A stretch of DNA of 64,000 bases. It comes from Bidens hawaiensis (taxonomy: Eukaryota > Streptophyta > Magnoliopsida > Asterales > Asteraceae). A program made the translations under genes and the position numbers. Below, one piece after another: positions 33,657-45,413 of the stretch (positions within the stretch are counted from its first letter, which is position 1; every line of letters starts with the position of its first letter). Below the pieces are notes generated by a model. It was not told where the DNA came from, did not search any database, and was given only the letters and a program-made list of their open reading frames with translations. The stretch lies in assembly GCA_021521415.1 (NCBI GenBank), contig JAIQDT010003793.1, positions 208,367 through 272,366 of the forward strand, written 5' to 3'.

Positions 33657-35433
33657 ATGTCAGCAGTTACTCAAAATCCAGGTGCCTATCCCCTAGCTGA
33701 CTTATCTGATCAACTCAATGAAGAATGGAAGTAGGCGCTTGTACACTCCGATGGAACTTTGAACAAAGCTGGTCTCAAGAGGAATATCGAGGCAAATAAG
33801 AAGATTGCACATGGATTTCTTCAAGGGTTCAAAGCAAAGTACCCTGAGTTTCGACTTCCTCAACTGAATCCAGATGCTACACCAGAAGCAACCGTACCAG
33901 TCGCTGTAAGTAAATTTAGAACTAGACCTCTAAACGAACACGAACATGTATCTTGAACACATTTATGTATTCATGTTCGTTCATTAAGAAAACGGGCATG
34001 TTCGTTCATTTAAAACCTAAACGAACAGTTCACAAACATACACAAACTTCCCGTTGAACATTTCATGAACGTTCGGTGTGTTTACAATAGTCTATATCTA
34101 GCATTAGAATTGAAATGACACAAATGATACTTTTGTTCAGGCATCGTCGTCTGACGAGGAAAGGAGTTCAAGCGGTGGCAAGAGGAAATTCTCGTGGTTA
34201 ATACATGAGTGGGTAGGAAATACAGATGAGTTAAATGCCCGTGAAGCAGATGGTACACTAAAACCACTAAAGGAATGTACTGGTTCTTTTCAAGAGAATG
34301 GTCACCAGATAGGTCCAGATATCGATGTCCCTGAAGGTTTGATTACTAATGAAATGAGAGAATTCTGGAATGCAATGTATGAAATAAATGTGAAACCTTA
34401 CTATGATCCAGAAGAGTTAGCGTTGGGTAGTCTCCAAAAGAGCGAGTATATGATAGTGCCAAGTAACTGGCCAGTGGATGAGTGTCCTATAGCGTCTATA
34501 GGTGCAGGCTCGGATGTTTACAAGGTTCCTACCCCTACGAATGCTGCGGTCTATGCTTTAGCCAAGGAACAGGCGAAGGATCTCAAGTTTTCAGATGATG
34601 ATCAAATCAAATGGGCTCTTTTAAGGTTACAGGCGTTTAAATTGGGATGGTTTGCACACCAGAAATATACCATGTTCAAACCAGCACCAAATGGTAGTAA
34701 CAAGATTATGCTTGATGATGAGAAGAGGATTCGTGAACTGATCGCGCATGTTTACGCGTTATGTTCCTTTCTACCGTTTATGACCGAGTATCATTTCAGA
34801 GCATTTGGAGTTTCATATAACAAGACAAATTCGGCTGACTATCTGAATAGAGCACAAGATCTTGCAGCTTCAGCATCGTTATCTGATTATCTAAAATACA
34901 TGGATCCGGATATTCTCCATGGTAAAGTGCTAGCGTGGATAGGTGTCAAGAGACCTATGCAAGTTCTGCGAAACACGACTGCCATAACAAGAGTACCAAA
35001 CTCATTCCGGAGTAGAGCATTTGCAGCGCCAGCTGGTCAGGCAATTATCTCAACTTCTATAGCAGTAATCAAGTCGATCAAAGCTGCAGGTTGGTGGGAT
35101 GTTATCAAACAGAACGGAGGCTACGATGATTCGACTCTCATTAGTGTGGGCGCTGAAATAGCAAGGAATCCATGGAAGTTCCATCCGATGTGCCATGTAT
35201 ACAGAGAGGAACCACCTGATGGTGATGAAGCGAAGCAGGTCGAAGAAGCGAAAAGGTCGGGTGTAATGTTTGCTCCTGTTTTGCAGGCTTATGCTGAAAC
35301 CGTGATGAAGGATACGCCTTTGGGAAGGATCAAGGCACTAAAGAAGCATGCTGATGCAAACAAGGTTCAGTTCATAGCTGCACGGAAGCTCTTTGTGAAA
35401 GCCGCTAAAACCCCAAGTGTTATGTTCCAATAG
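33657..35433 (+). pseudogene. Unrecognised two-exon gene, possibly derived from a viral capsid gene
   Basis: Exon 33657-33905 (ATG, 83 codons) and exon 34141-35433 (430 codons plus stop) are joined by a clean 235 bp GTAAGT...TTTGTTCAG intron in phase 0. Total length would be about 513 residues. One in-frame TAG at 33732-33734 (codon 26, a CAG-to-TAG type change) interrupts it; everything after is open. No signal peptide, membrane segment or enzyme motif is seen; the product is helical and Ala/Lys-rich, with an acidic Ser-rich patch at the junction. I do not recognise a plant family. Length and texture recall coat proteins of plant cryptic viruses (Partitiviridae), endogenous copies of which are known in plants, but this is a guess. 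It could also be a lineage-specific plant gene. Most of the intron is a GTTCG-type repeat. Confidence 0.6.
33906..34140 (+). other. Intron carrying a transposon-like repeat
   Basis: Donor GTAAGT at 33906 and acceptor TTTTGTTCAG ending at 34140 flank a repeat (about 33930-34085) of the GTTCGTTT family (CATGTTCGTTCATT, CTTCCCGTTGAACATT). Reading frame continues exactly across the splice, so the intron is probably real. Confidence 0.75.
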
Positions 35434-35937
35434 TGTTCCCATTTTCATCTGTTTTTGTTTATCTTCTATATGATGTTTTATGAACTTTGGTCCACTGTTT
35501 CTGCACATTTAAGTTGTGCAGTTGAAATTGGATGATTGTTTGTTGCAATTAAGTTGTGTTTTTAGGGCATCAAATTGGTGGATTTGAAAATGAAACTAGC
35601 TTGATATCTAATTTTGTTCATATTTTACGGGTCGGGTTTCGAATTCAAGAATTGAAACCAAAATCTACTATTGATTCCAAGGTTTTAATGGATCCACCGT
35701 TGGTACAAGTCTTAAAGATAAAGTACAAGCACATGAAGCAAGTCCGAGTAAAACACAATACAAATGAAAATCCCAAACCCGAAAAACAAAAAAAAAAGAA
35801 GAAAAAACTAACTGAAGCCCGGATATAAGAAAAGGTTCTTACATAGTTGAAGTTGTGGATGCAAAGTGCAAAAGGCCCGACCCGATAACAAATCGGTTCA
35901 AGAAGCTTAATATCTCAAAGCTTCAAGAAAACAAAGG
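35434..35937. other. Short region between two converging genes
   Basis: It holds the 3' UTR of the 33657-35433 gene. A 90-codon frame at 35556-35828 (+), Lys-rich with a poly-Lys tail, shows no domain and is probably chance. Confidence 0.5.
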
Positions 35938-36213
35938 CTAAGTTGAGAATCCTTTCGGTTTTTTGTAACTTGACCCTGAAACTAATTTAGGCCCATTGAT
36001 GTTATCCACCTCAATGGCTGAACAAATGCTTGGCAAGAACTTGTTCTTTCTTCCACCTTGTGCATTATGCTTCCGAGAGCCTACTTCGCGTTTGTTAAAG
36101 TACTCGATCTCTTTCTTTATAAGCGATCCAACGGTTCCTTTTGTACCGATCTCAACAGGATCTGCAACTGTTTTTATGGAAGAAGATTGTAAATTTGTGG
36201 GAGAATTGGACAT
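35938..36213 (-). CDS. Small plant protein of unknown function, 91 aa
   Basis: The single-exon frame starts ATG at 36213. The segment EIGTKGTVGSLIKKEIEYFNK (residues 22-41, here quoted in part) resembles a motif in small uncharacterised plant proteins with a 'GTVGSL...EIEYF' core, which supports a real gene. The remainder is basic and low in hydrophobics; no signal or membrane segment. It converges with the gene to its left. I do not know its function. Confidence 0.5.
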   Translation of the reverse strand: MSNSPTNLQSSSIKTVADPVEIGTKGTVGSLIKKEIEYFNKREVGSRKHNAQGGRKNKFLPSICSAIEVDNINGPKLVSGSSYKKPKGFST

Positions 36214-36259
36214 ATTTTTTATTGATAAGATATTTATGAATTTGAATCATGCCTTATAA

Positions 36260-37913
36260 CTTACATAATTATATCCATGAGAAAAAAATGGATCTTGTAT
36301 TTGTGAAGAAGATTGGTTGATGATGTGTCAATGTTTTCTTCATTGATATGCATGGTGATGAACATTAAATTTTGGACCAACTCTTAACATGTGGTTCAAC
36401 TATAAAAAAATAATAATAATTGATTTTAATCCATAAATTAAAAATAAGGAAAACAACATATTCAGGCTATTAAATAAATATGATTATAAACATGTTTTAC
36501 ACATACATGAAGAGTGGTATGATTTATTACATATATGTTTGCTATTGATTGTAGATTTACAGTCACACATATAGTTTTTATTCATTTATTACAAAAGGTT
36601 TAATGAATATAAATATTTTTTTTTTGGTATATGATAGACAAGAGAGTTACGGGAATTCTCTCTCTATCACAACATTTCTGGGGAAAATAAAATGGCACAC
36701 TTGCCAAAAATTATTTATTTTGTATTTTTATCGGATGATTCACTTACGGGTCCTTTAACATCATGTTTATGTTCGCTATTGAAGAGGTAGATCACGTAAA
36801 CTACAAAGAAATAACACATTAGCATGATGTATGTTGTGTGTTGCATGTTCCCTATGACCCTACCGCTAAGGCACAGTCACGAGAACCAATTATATTGAAG
36901 AGGTAGATCACTTTTATATATTTGTTATAAAAGTGTCAGTAAGACACGTCCATGTGATGGATGACAATTTTCAACACCAATTATATGTTCATGTCTCCTA
37001 AATAGTAATTCCTTTTGTATATATATCTACCTCATGTAACCTAAGAATATATATCATCAACAAAGTTACTGAATCATATATTTTCCTATTCTCTTGTTTC
37101 TTTATTATCTTCAAGTTCTCATATTACCCTAATAAGCTTGTTATAGTTAGGGCTAATATCATAACAATATTTGTGAATTTCACATTATTCATTTCTTGAA
37201 TAGTTTTTTTTATATTTATAATCATATGCATTTTGTGACATGGATTTATAATTATTATTTGTTGCCCAATATAAAGTATGTAAAACACTAAAAAGAGTAT
37301 ACATTTAAGAAGAAAGAAAAATTGTTGAGGGCTTACGACATTCTTATGTAAAAGTTATGGGCGTTAAACGGTTGAGTCACTAATCTAAAATGTTTACACG
37401 AACCCTAACACGACACCCAAAAAACCATAAAAACGTGTTAGACACATATCTAAGCAGGAGTGCAAGACGCGTGTATTTCCAAAATAACATAACCAAGTCC
37501 GTTCAACTGAACAATTTTTAAGTTCTCTTTTCATATTACCACAACGAAATAATCAGTTAAAAAACACAAATGTCTTAAAATTCCTCTTAAACTATGGAGC
37601 TCGTCGCCCGTTTCTCTTTTAGCGTTTTTAACATTAAAGTTTGACAAAGTAATTAACTAATAATTCAAATTTTAAATACCAAAAATTTACATGAGTAAAT
37701 TTTCAACCAAATTTACATGACCCAAAACTAAGTAAAATTCAGCTAGGTTACAATCAAAACACACAAACTTTTTATTAGATTTGTGTCAGGTAACTTTATT
37801 ACATGTAAGATGAAAGTGAAAGGACCAAGTTGGTATTAGTTCTATAGATAACAAAATGGAAGTTTTCAAGTAACTTGCACAAAAATTATCTTTCGGAAGC
37901 CTTTCTCTAAGAA
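36260..37913. other. Intergenic AT-rich region
   Basis: I see no gene here. GAAGAGGTAGATCAC occurs twice (about 36783 and 36897), a short direct repeat. Confidence 0.5.
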
Positions 37914-37985
37914 TATCAGAGCCAGGTTTCGATCCTGGGACCTGTGGGTTATGGGCCCACCACGCTTCCGCTGCGCCACTCTGAT
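37914..37985 (-). tRNA. trnfM/iMet: Initiator tRNA-Met (CAT)
   Basis: The 72 nt minus-strand gene begins ATCAGAGTGGCGCAGCGGAA and ends CTGGCTCTGATA. Acceptor stems ATCAGAG/CTCTGAT pair, the anticodon stem TGGG/CCCA encloses CCATAAC with CAT, and the T arm is CCCAGGATCGAAACCTGG-like. The loop AUCGAAAC and the sequence match the plant cytosolic initiator tRNA. Several T residues follow downstream on that strand within the AT-rich flank. No intron. A nuclear copy able to start translation is likely. Confidence 0.93.
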
Positions 37986-38870
37986 TTGGTGATCATCAAT
38001 GGACAAATTATTTATATATAATCAATTAATCATATTTGATGTGTTTCCAGAATCAATTGCGTCAGCCACTAGTTGTGGGTCAAGAACCACATGTTGGAAT
38101 TTACGGCAGCCAATCTCTCGATGATTTTGATTGTGATGATGTCCCACTTACTCCCTCTTTTTGATACACGGGTTAATAAAAAATATATAATAAAAAATCA
38201 CATGTAGTACACCGGGTAATAATAAAATAAAAACGATAAATAATTAAATGATAATATAAACAATTACTAACATTTTTGTTAATATAATAAAATTACCATT
38301 AGCATACACGTAATATACATTAGTGTTTTGTAGTAGTTAACAAACGTTACAAAACTTTAAAGTTTTCTATTGGTAACCTTTCTGGAGACTATATATATAT
38401 GTGCCATGGTGTACAAAGTTATATAGAAATTTGAATAGAACTCTTTAATTTCAAACCAAAGTAATAAAATTTGAGAAGTCTCATTTCATAAATTGGATTT
38501 AAGCAAAGAACCAAAAGGATATAACTAATTTATCTAATATTGTGTTGCATTCGATAAACCGATACCAATGTTGATGAATATCGATTGAAACACATGTAAA
38601 AAAGGATAAAATCAAACAAACCTTGTAATTCCATTGTAGAAGACAAATGCAAAAGCAGACGACGATCGTTAACTTAATATGTATGGTCTAATCGCATTTA
38701 TACTTTGAATTAGTGTATAATCATTGTAGAATTAGGGTTAAGAATTACATAGAATTGTTAAGTTTAAGCCTGAAGGACGGAAATGGAATTGCTTTTGACA
38801 TAGTTTGATTGTTTACATAGCCCGCCATATGTGAATTGAGCTTTAATTTTAATAAAAAGGAAAATATAAA
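37986..38870. other. Intergenic AT-rich region
   Basis: No gene, repeat or clear element is seen here. Confidence 0.5.
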
Positions 38871-38873
38871 AAA

Positions 38874-39135
38874 AATGCCAAAATGTTATGTGGCAATTTA
38901 AAGAGATTTGATGAAAATTATTTTAATGAAAAAAAAATGTCATGTGGTCATTTAAAGAGATTTGATGTAAATTATTTTAATAAAAAAGAAAAAATAAAAA
39001 TAATGTCAAAATGTCATATGGTAATTTAAAAAGATTTAATAAAAAGTATTTTAGTGAAAATGCAAAAATAAATAAATTGTCAAAATGCCATGGGGCAATT
39101 TTAAGAGTTTTGATGAAAAGTATGTAAAAATTGTT
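38874..39135. repeat. Degenerate minisatellite, four copies of a 60-75 bp unit
   Basis: Units begin near 38874, 38934, 39001 and 39077, each with AATGTCAAAATG(T/C)CAT(G/A)(T/G)GG and then AATTTAAAGAGATTTGATGAAA and A-rich spacer. Unit lengths drift through the A-runs. Confidence 0.75.
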
Positions 39136-39233
39136 ATTGAAAATCCACTCTTTTATTAGATAGGTAGAGATGTTCAACCCCTTTTTTTAAATCTTATTTG
39201 GAGTTCTTGATTGTATTATTGGTCAGGTTTTGC

Positions 39234-40032
39234 TTTTTTTTTTTGAACGACTAACAAAAATTTTATTAATCAAACTTGCAAGACGCTAGAAACACTATTA
39301 CAACCACAAACACCTAAGTACAAAAAGCACGCCGCCAAAAGAACAAGAAAGACACAAGTAATGAACCACACCCCATTATACAATAAACCGCCACTAATCC
39401 TTCCAAGTAAGACCTCTTCTTTTTCCCCTATTTTTTATCCAAAGAAATCCTAACACCTTTATTTCCTCCATCAAACTTACAAGACGAATTGGGCTTCCCT
39501 TGTGAACTAACGCATTCCTCCTTTTCCACAGAATCCAAGTCGCAATCAAACACACCGCGTGGAAAGCTCTTTCCTTTTCCTTTGGGAACTTCGAAAACTT
39601 ATGAAGTTCTAAAACATCCCGAAAGCTAAAAAGGAAGAAGGCTGGTATTTTACACCATTGCGAAACCAAACTCCACATACACTGTGCAAGGCCACACGAC
39701 ACAAACACATGTTCAACTGACTCTTCTGTCTCGACACAAATTGGGCAAAGAAGCGATTGAACCGGGACATTCCTTTTATTCAAAGCGTCGAAAGTTGGCA
39801 ACCGACCTAGGACTGCCCGCCACGCCACAAAACCCACCTTTTTTGGGACCAATTTGTTCCATTCGAAGACATAATTAGGGGTTACATAGGGGATCAATTG
39901 AATTCTATCCTTCACACTCCCAATCGAAAATATCCCAGTAGGGTCACAAGCCCAAACCACCACATCCTGACCCGATACAATTAAAACCCCTTAACACAAC
40001 TGAAGTAAATCTTTTAGTTCCTCAAATTCTAC
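39234..40032 (-). mobile_element. 5'-truncated LINE (non-LTR retrotransposon)
   Basis: The minus-strand element ends in a poly-A tail (T-run at 39234-39244) and contains a LINE-type C-terminal ORF. CAGGTTTTGCTT (39224) and CAGTTTTTGCTT (40033) flank it as a likely 12 bp duplication with one mismatch. Only about 800 bp remain of an element several kb long, the usual result of incomplete reverse transcription. Confidence 0.78.
39394..39963 (-). pseudogene. LINE ORF2 C-terminal fragment with zf-RVT domain
   Basis: The frame reads WNKLVPKKVGFVAWRAVLGR, LPTFDALNKRNV, then CPICVETEESVEHVFVSC, which is the plant zf-RVT domain (zinc-binding region after LINE reverse transcriptase; CxxC...HxxxxC). 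Reverse transcriptase and endonuclease are absent through 5' truncation. It has no in-frame stop over 189 codons. Similar fragments are common in plant genomes and are not functional. Confidence 0.85.
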
Positions 40033-40096
40033 CAGTTTTTGCTTATTAAAGAACCAATTTTTGCACGTTGATTTCATTAATAATTTCAATTCCCAC

Positions 40097-40584
40097 TTAG
40101 ACCGTCCGTAGTCGGCTCGTTTTGAAGGCGTTTTAGCCTATATCGTCGGGAGCACACCGCCCCCCCGGCGTTTTGGCTTTTTTTTAAACGTTATACATAT
40201 AACGCGTAGAATGGCTCGAGTTTCAAAAAAATACCGTTGGGATAGCCGTTGGATTGAGTCGTTGCAATTAAAAAAAAAATTAACTAAAATATACACTATA
40301 AAAACCAACCTAAACCTCATTTTTTTAAAACTACTCTTCTACTTCTCTACCAAATATAACACAATTATTTCTACTACAATACTACCAAAATGTTTCCGAA
40401 TAACAACCAAAATGTTCTCGGTTTCGGTCAATTTTCCCGTCAAGGCAACGCAAGCAAACAAAATCCACAACCGAACCCATCTACCGCCTCGATGCCAACC
40501 GTACCCGTCCCTCAACCCCCGCATCCGTTCAACGCGCAAATGGTCGCGTACATTGCATTTTTAGGGGTGGAGAGTTATAACTAG
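40097..40584 (+). mobile_element. Remnant of a PIF/Harbinger-type element with the start of an accompanying ORF
   Basis: TTA then GACCGTCCGTAGTCGGC at 40097 resembles a Harbinger terminus beside its TTA target. A TATA box TATAAAAA at 40297-40304 and a 5' UTR lead to an ATG at 40390 with a 64-codon frame (Asn/Gln/Pro-rich, MFPNNNQNVLGFGQFS start), like the N-terminus of the Myb-type/NAM-associated proteins found with Harbinger elements. The frame then stops and no transposase is seen. The right end was not located. Confidence 0.4.
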
Positions 40585-41134
40585 TCATGATCTTAGAACA
40601 TTATGGTTTTTGGAACTAGAAAAACTAAATTTGGGAATTTACAAATAAATATTGTTTATTGGATCAATGATTCTTGGAACTTTTATATCTTTAGAAACCT
40701 ATTTTATATGCTTAAGACAGCTACATTTGGGCCCAATTGAATTGAATTGTACTAATCTTGTTCATGTGCTTTGTTTTTCGTTGTTTTGATACTTTGTGTT
40801 TGTGACACCCCAAAGTAAAGTGCTATTTCGAAATCAAATGGTTAAAGACTGAGTTCTAACTTGATACTCTGTGAGGACATCAAGGATTTTATTTTAAGTT
40901 TTTTTTATCCAAAAGGCATGATTTGATTTCGAAACCTAAAGTAAAAAATTATTGTTATTGTTATGTTATGGTACTTGTTTTCTGTTAGGGTGGATATACG
41001 ATGTAGTGTTAGTGTTATTTTTAAGAGAGATTTGTCATTTGATGTTGATTTGGCTTTTGAGAAATGTTTTTTTAATAGGGAATATGCATTTGTCATTGTG
41101 ATAATAAATGAAAATGTAACTGAAGGTGCAAATT

Positions 41135-41990
41135 GTAACAGGTTAATTGAAGCGAAACCAAACACTACTCGAAATGGAAACCGGTTATTAACCAGTATAG
41201 GATAAACCGGTTTGGTTAGGAAAAAGTCATAGGTCATACTTCATAGACCGGTTAAGAGATCAAGCATGAACCGATTATAAACCGGTTAACATAAACCGGT
41301 TTTTTTAACAAGTTAATAACCGGTTAACCTGTTATTACTGTTATAAAGGAAAACTAGCCGTTTATGACTGTTGGGAAGCGGCTATATGACCGTATGAGTC
41401 TGTTAGAACTCAGTCTTTAACCATTTTAACCCCCTAACTTAATATAAATAGGTGTTGTGCGTTCATGTCTTATTACATAACTTCTATAGCCTTTAGAAAC
41501 ACATAACACGCTCAAAAATATGAACGCTCAAAATCCTTAGCTTCTTAGCCCTCTTCAATGGTACAATCTCAAAATTCCATTGGCGGTGCTTCATCACGTG
41601 AACCAACTGTGGTTCGAATCGTTCCAACTACGAGAAATCCCAAAATTATTAAAAATCAAATATATTAGTGTAATAGTGTGTCTGGTTTTTCTTTCTTAAA
41701 TATTATGTGCTTTGTTTTCTAAAAATTCAAAAATAGATAAAAAAAAAGTATTTATGAGTTTAATTTATGTTGTTTTATTATTTAATTGATTTTTTTATAT
41801 CTTCTTAAAACCGGCTATAGGTTAGCCAGTTCGGTTATTAACATAATCGATTACACTGGTTAGTGGTTACTGATATATCCTTCCAAAACTGGTTAGGAAC
41901 CGAACATGATTTAACCATTCACTAGCAACCGGTTTGATTAATAACCGATAGCCCATAGACATAAACTAGTTAACTGATATTGGCATCTCT
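41135..41990. mobile_element. Probable non-autonomous hAT-like element
   Basis: AACCGGTT and close variants are clustered at both sides (41140-41340 and 41810-41965), as hAT subterminal repeats are. The right edge reads TTGGCATCTCTA, whose complement TAGAGATGCCAA is a typical hAT end. A short frame from ATG at about 41559 (MVQSQNSIGG) ends after some 36 codons. The left end is not clear. Confidence 0.5.
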
Positions 41991-42200
41991 AAATAAAATT
42001 GTTTATTTGGCATTGGATAGATCTATCTTTTATATTTGACTTTGGTTTGAGGCCCATTGGCGATGCCCGGATCTTTGGTGTACAAATGACGATTTAAAAT
42101 TTTAAAGTTGCATTGCTTTTATATTAGGTGATATAATATAATTATTTAGTATTTATTCACTAAAAAACAAGTTTAGATAACCTACCTTAATACCTTATGT

Positions 42201-43431
42201 TTCTTTATAGGACTATTGGTTTTTATTGGTCCCAAGTATTTCATTTTTACCGGCGCTGGTCCCAACTATCACTTTAACTGCCAACGGTCCCAACTTTCAC
42301 ACATGTGTCTGCCACCAGTCCACGACTAACCGAGTACTAACTCCGTTATGTTTTAGATGACGTGTCCATCCTACGTGTTAAAAAACCTTGACGTGTCATT
42401 TTTGTTGCTGACGTGGCTTTTTCTAATAAAACAATAATAATAATAATAACAATAATAATATGTCTTCTCATCGTCTCTCTCACCCCAGGTCCCCTACACC
42501 CCGTCGTCTCTCTTAATACACACCGCCACCGCCACCACCGTACAACTCCTCACAGACATCGGCACCACCATGCAATCATCATCCGATACCTCATCTCCTG
42601 ACGGATCCAACAATCCGAGATCCACCCGTTCTAGTAACAACTTGTTGCGCCAAATACGATAACAAAACAAAACAAAACCTAAACCATCCGCTTCAAAATA
42701 CGAACATCATCGTCGTCAAGCATACGTCAAATATCACTTTAATTTCACCAACTGAAGCTCAGAATGTTAATAACTCAGGTTCGGTTACCGGAAACCATGG
42801 CGGTGGATTAGGAACAAGTTCGGTAGCTTTAGGATCGGTTAATTCGAGTCGGAAAGGCACCACGGAGGCTCCGGCTGCAGTTTCCCCAATTCGAGACAAC
42901 CTTTAAGTTTTCAAGTCTTGTCTTCTTGAACATCGATTGAGCAGCGACTAAACAATAAAAAATGCGACGAGTTGTGCGGTGGTGCCGGTGTATGTGAGAT
43001 TGAATGCAATAAGTTTGTTTATAATATAATAATCAAAACTTCTTTCACGGTTTGACCCTTTTGGTTTACTGTTTTAGAGATGAATTTATTATTAAAAGAG
43101 AGAAGTAGAAGCATTAATGACTTTCCGGTGGAGGTTGGTGGCGGCTCAGTGGCGGCCCAGCAAGCCGTTTAACAGCTGGCGACGTGAGATGAGAATAGGA
43201 AGAAGATGACAATAAAGAAATTAACACGCAGGCAGCCACGTCAAGGTTTTTTAACACGTAGGATGGACACGTCATCTAAAACATAACGGAGTTAGTACTC
43301 GGTTAGTCGTGGACTGGTGGCAGACACATGTGTGAAAGTTGGGACCGTTGGCAGTTAAAGTGATAGTTGGGACCAGCGCCGGCAAAAATGAAATACTTGG
43401 GACCAATAAAAACCAATAGTCCTTCTTTATA
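42201..43431. mobile_element. Mutator-like element with long TIRs, possible Pack-MULE
   Basis: The element is 42210-43422 (1213 bp). Its 186 bp terminal inverted repeats (42210-42395 and 43237-43422) differ at one base that I can see. A perfect 9 bp duplication TTCTTTATA flanks it (42201-42209, 43423-43431), the Mutator signature. No transposase is encoded. The interior, about 42470-42905, is GC-rich and coding-like (see separate entry). Near-identical TIRs point to recent movement. Confidence 0.93.
42470..42905 (+). pseudogene. Coding-like interior of the MULE, possible captured gene fragments
   Basis: Codon-like, GC-richer DNA with two open stretches: one around MQSSSDTSSPDGSNNPRST (from 42571) and one around NVNNSGSVTGNHGGGLGTSS (from about 42766). 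They are in different contexts and interrupted by stops, as exons captured with intron pieces would be. The source gene is not recognised; the low-complexity Ser/Asn/Gly content limits this. Confidence 0.4.
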
Positions 43432-45413
43432 TAATCAAACATAAAGCACGCGTGGGACACTCCTTAAAAACCACATTATTCAAAACGTTTGTTTATTTAA
43501 GATTTTGCATTTTTTAGAATGGAGAATTTGGATTACTAACGGGTCATTGACTCATCCCATCATCTCTATTCTTCAAGTATCGGATCCTACTGTAAGATGA
43601 ATAACAATCTGTCTGAAAAGAATGAAGTTTTAAAAATGCCTAATTTATAGATGATAGTTGCATGACTTGCATTGGGTGATATGTTTTATTGTTTTAGGTT
43701 GAATGGATGATAAACTCGAAAATAAGTTTTAAATTATTTGTTCCAAAAATATCTATATTAACGAGTCAAAACTTATTGATATATTGAAAGAAATAATACA
43801 TGATAATATCAAAATGACACATTTTCTAAAAGATTCAAGTTTCGGTTGTTGAAAATATATATTGTTTATTTCTAAAAGAAAAGTTTGAAGGTTTTATTGT
43901 GGATGTCGGTTTGATGACCCCATAATAACTTAATGATGCAATATAGCCGTAAGTGGGACGAGATATTGGGGTACATGTGATAATGTGGTTGTGTATATAT
44001 AGACCGATAGACAATTAGACATAATAATTTAAAGCTATGCTAATATATGTTTGGAGTTTAGGGTGTTTATTGACCGTTAACTAAAACATAAGCTTTCTAT
44101 CTTAAATATATGTTTATCAAACCTAATAAAATGAAATAAAATATCATTTAGACATGTTTAATACATACCACTATACCAGTCAAAGTAAAGAATCATAATA
44201 AGTACTATAATAAAGAACTTTACGCAGTGCTAATCAGATATAATAAAAGGTAAAAAATAACGATAGATAATTATATAATTACTTTATATATAATCTTTAA
44301 ATCAATAAATACAAATATTTGTATGATCACATATCTCTGTAATAAAAAGAGTAGTATTTTTAAACATATGACTACGTATAAGAAAACGACATAGAGAGTT
44401 TTTTAACGACCAAACTCATCTTGGCTTGTCCTCGACTCAAACTTAAAAGGAGTAAGCTTGACTAAGCTCGCTTTTTTTACAAGCTATTTAGGAGCGATCC
44501 GTGATCAAGTTATTTTTAAACGAGTTTCTACCTATTTGAAGATTATATGTTAATGAGATTTATAAGTATGAATATATTCATTTTCAAAATGTTGTTATAT
44601 ACATAGCATTCACTTTGGAATTTAATCCCTATCCAAATAATTTAACAAAAATCTCATGTATTTTTATAATTTTGTTCATCTTTGAAGACTCCCACATCTA
44701 GTATATATCTATAATCAATTAATTAATATTTTATTTATATTTCAATCTTTCTTCTATTTATGATCACTCACAAATATACACTAAACAAATATGAACGTTA
44801 ACTAGTGAGACCTTAAATATCAGGAATGCAAAATGAAACACCCCCCCCCCCCAAATAATAAATAAATAAAAAATAAATAATAATAATAATAATCGATTCC
44901 TATTAAGAGAACTTGATGGAGTGCCTTATACGAAACCTTATATTTTCCCTCAAACAACATAATAATATGTTAACAAGAATGATATAAAATGCTCTTAATA
45001 AAATAAGCCGGAGCTATTCAATAAGACGAGCCGATGACAAAAGAAAATGGTCATATCATATAAAAAGATGATTAGATTTGTTATATAAAGTTCAAATTAT
45101 ACAATTAAATTAGTCATATGATGTTTTAACAAACAAAAACATGACTAATGTACTCACTAACAAAGTCACACAACCCATATAATATACATACTAGTTTTGA
45201 TTATGATATCCTCATATAAAATTACAAGCCGTCCAAAAATATATATATAAAAAAATAAAAGGGCAGTTAGCGGTTCCAAATTCCAATTTCAAAATCCCAT
45301 ATTTCCAGCCTTTGATTGTTTAGTTTTAATTTAGTTGCTTTCACGTTGAGGCATCCACTCATTTTACTAGAAAGCAAATTCTCTCAATCTCCGGCACCAC
45401 CGCCACCGCCACC
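43432..45413. other. Intergenic AT-rich region upstream of the TOR1-like gene
   Basis: No gene is seen. A C-run lies at 44841-44852 and an AAT/AAAT microsatellite at about 44855-44893. The last 100 bp are GC-richer 5' UTR. Confidence 0.5.

Noticed and set aside
35556..35828. 90-codon + ORF
   Set aside because: Lys-rich, low complexity at the end, no domain, located in a 3' flank.
43272..43460. 62-codon minus ORF
   Set aside because: Lies in the right terminal inverted repeat of the Mutator-like element.
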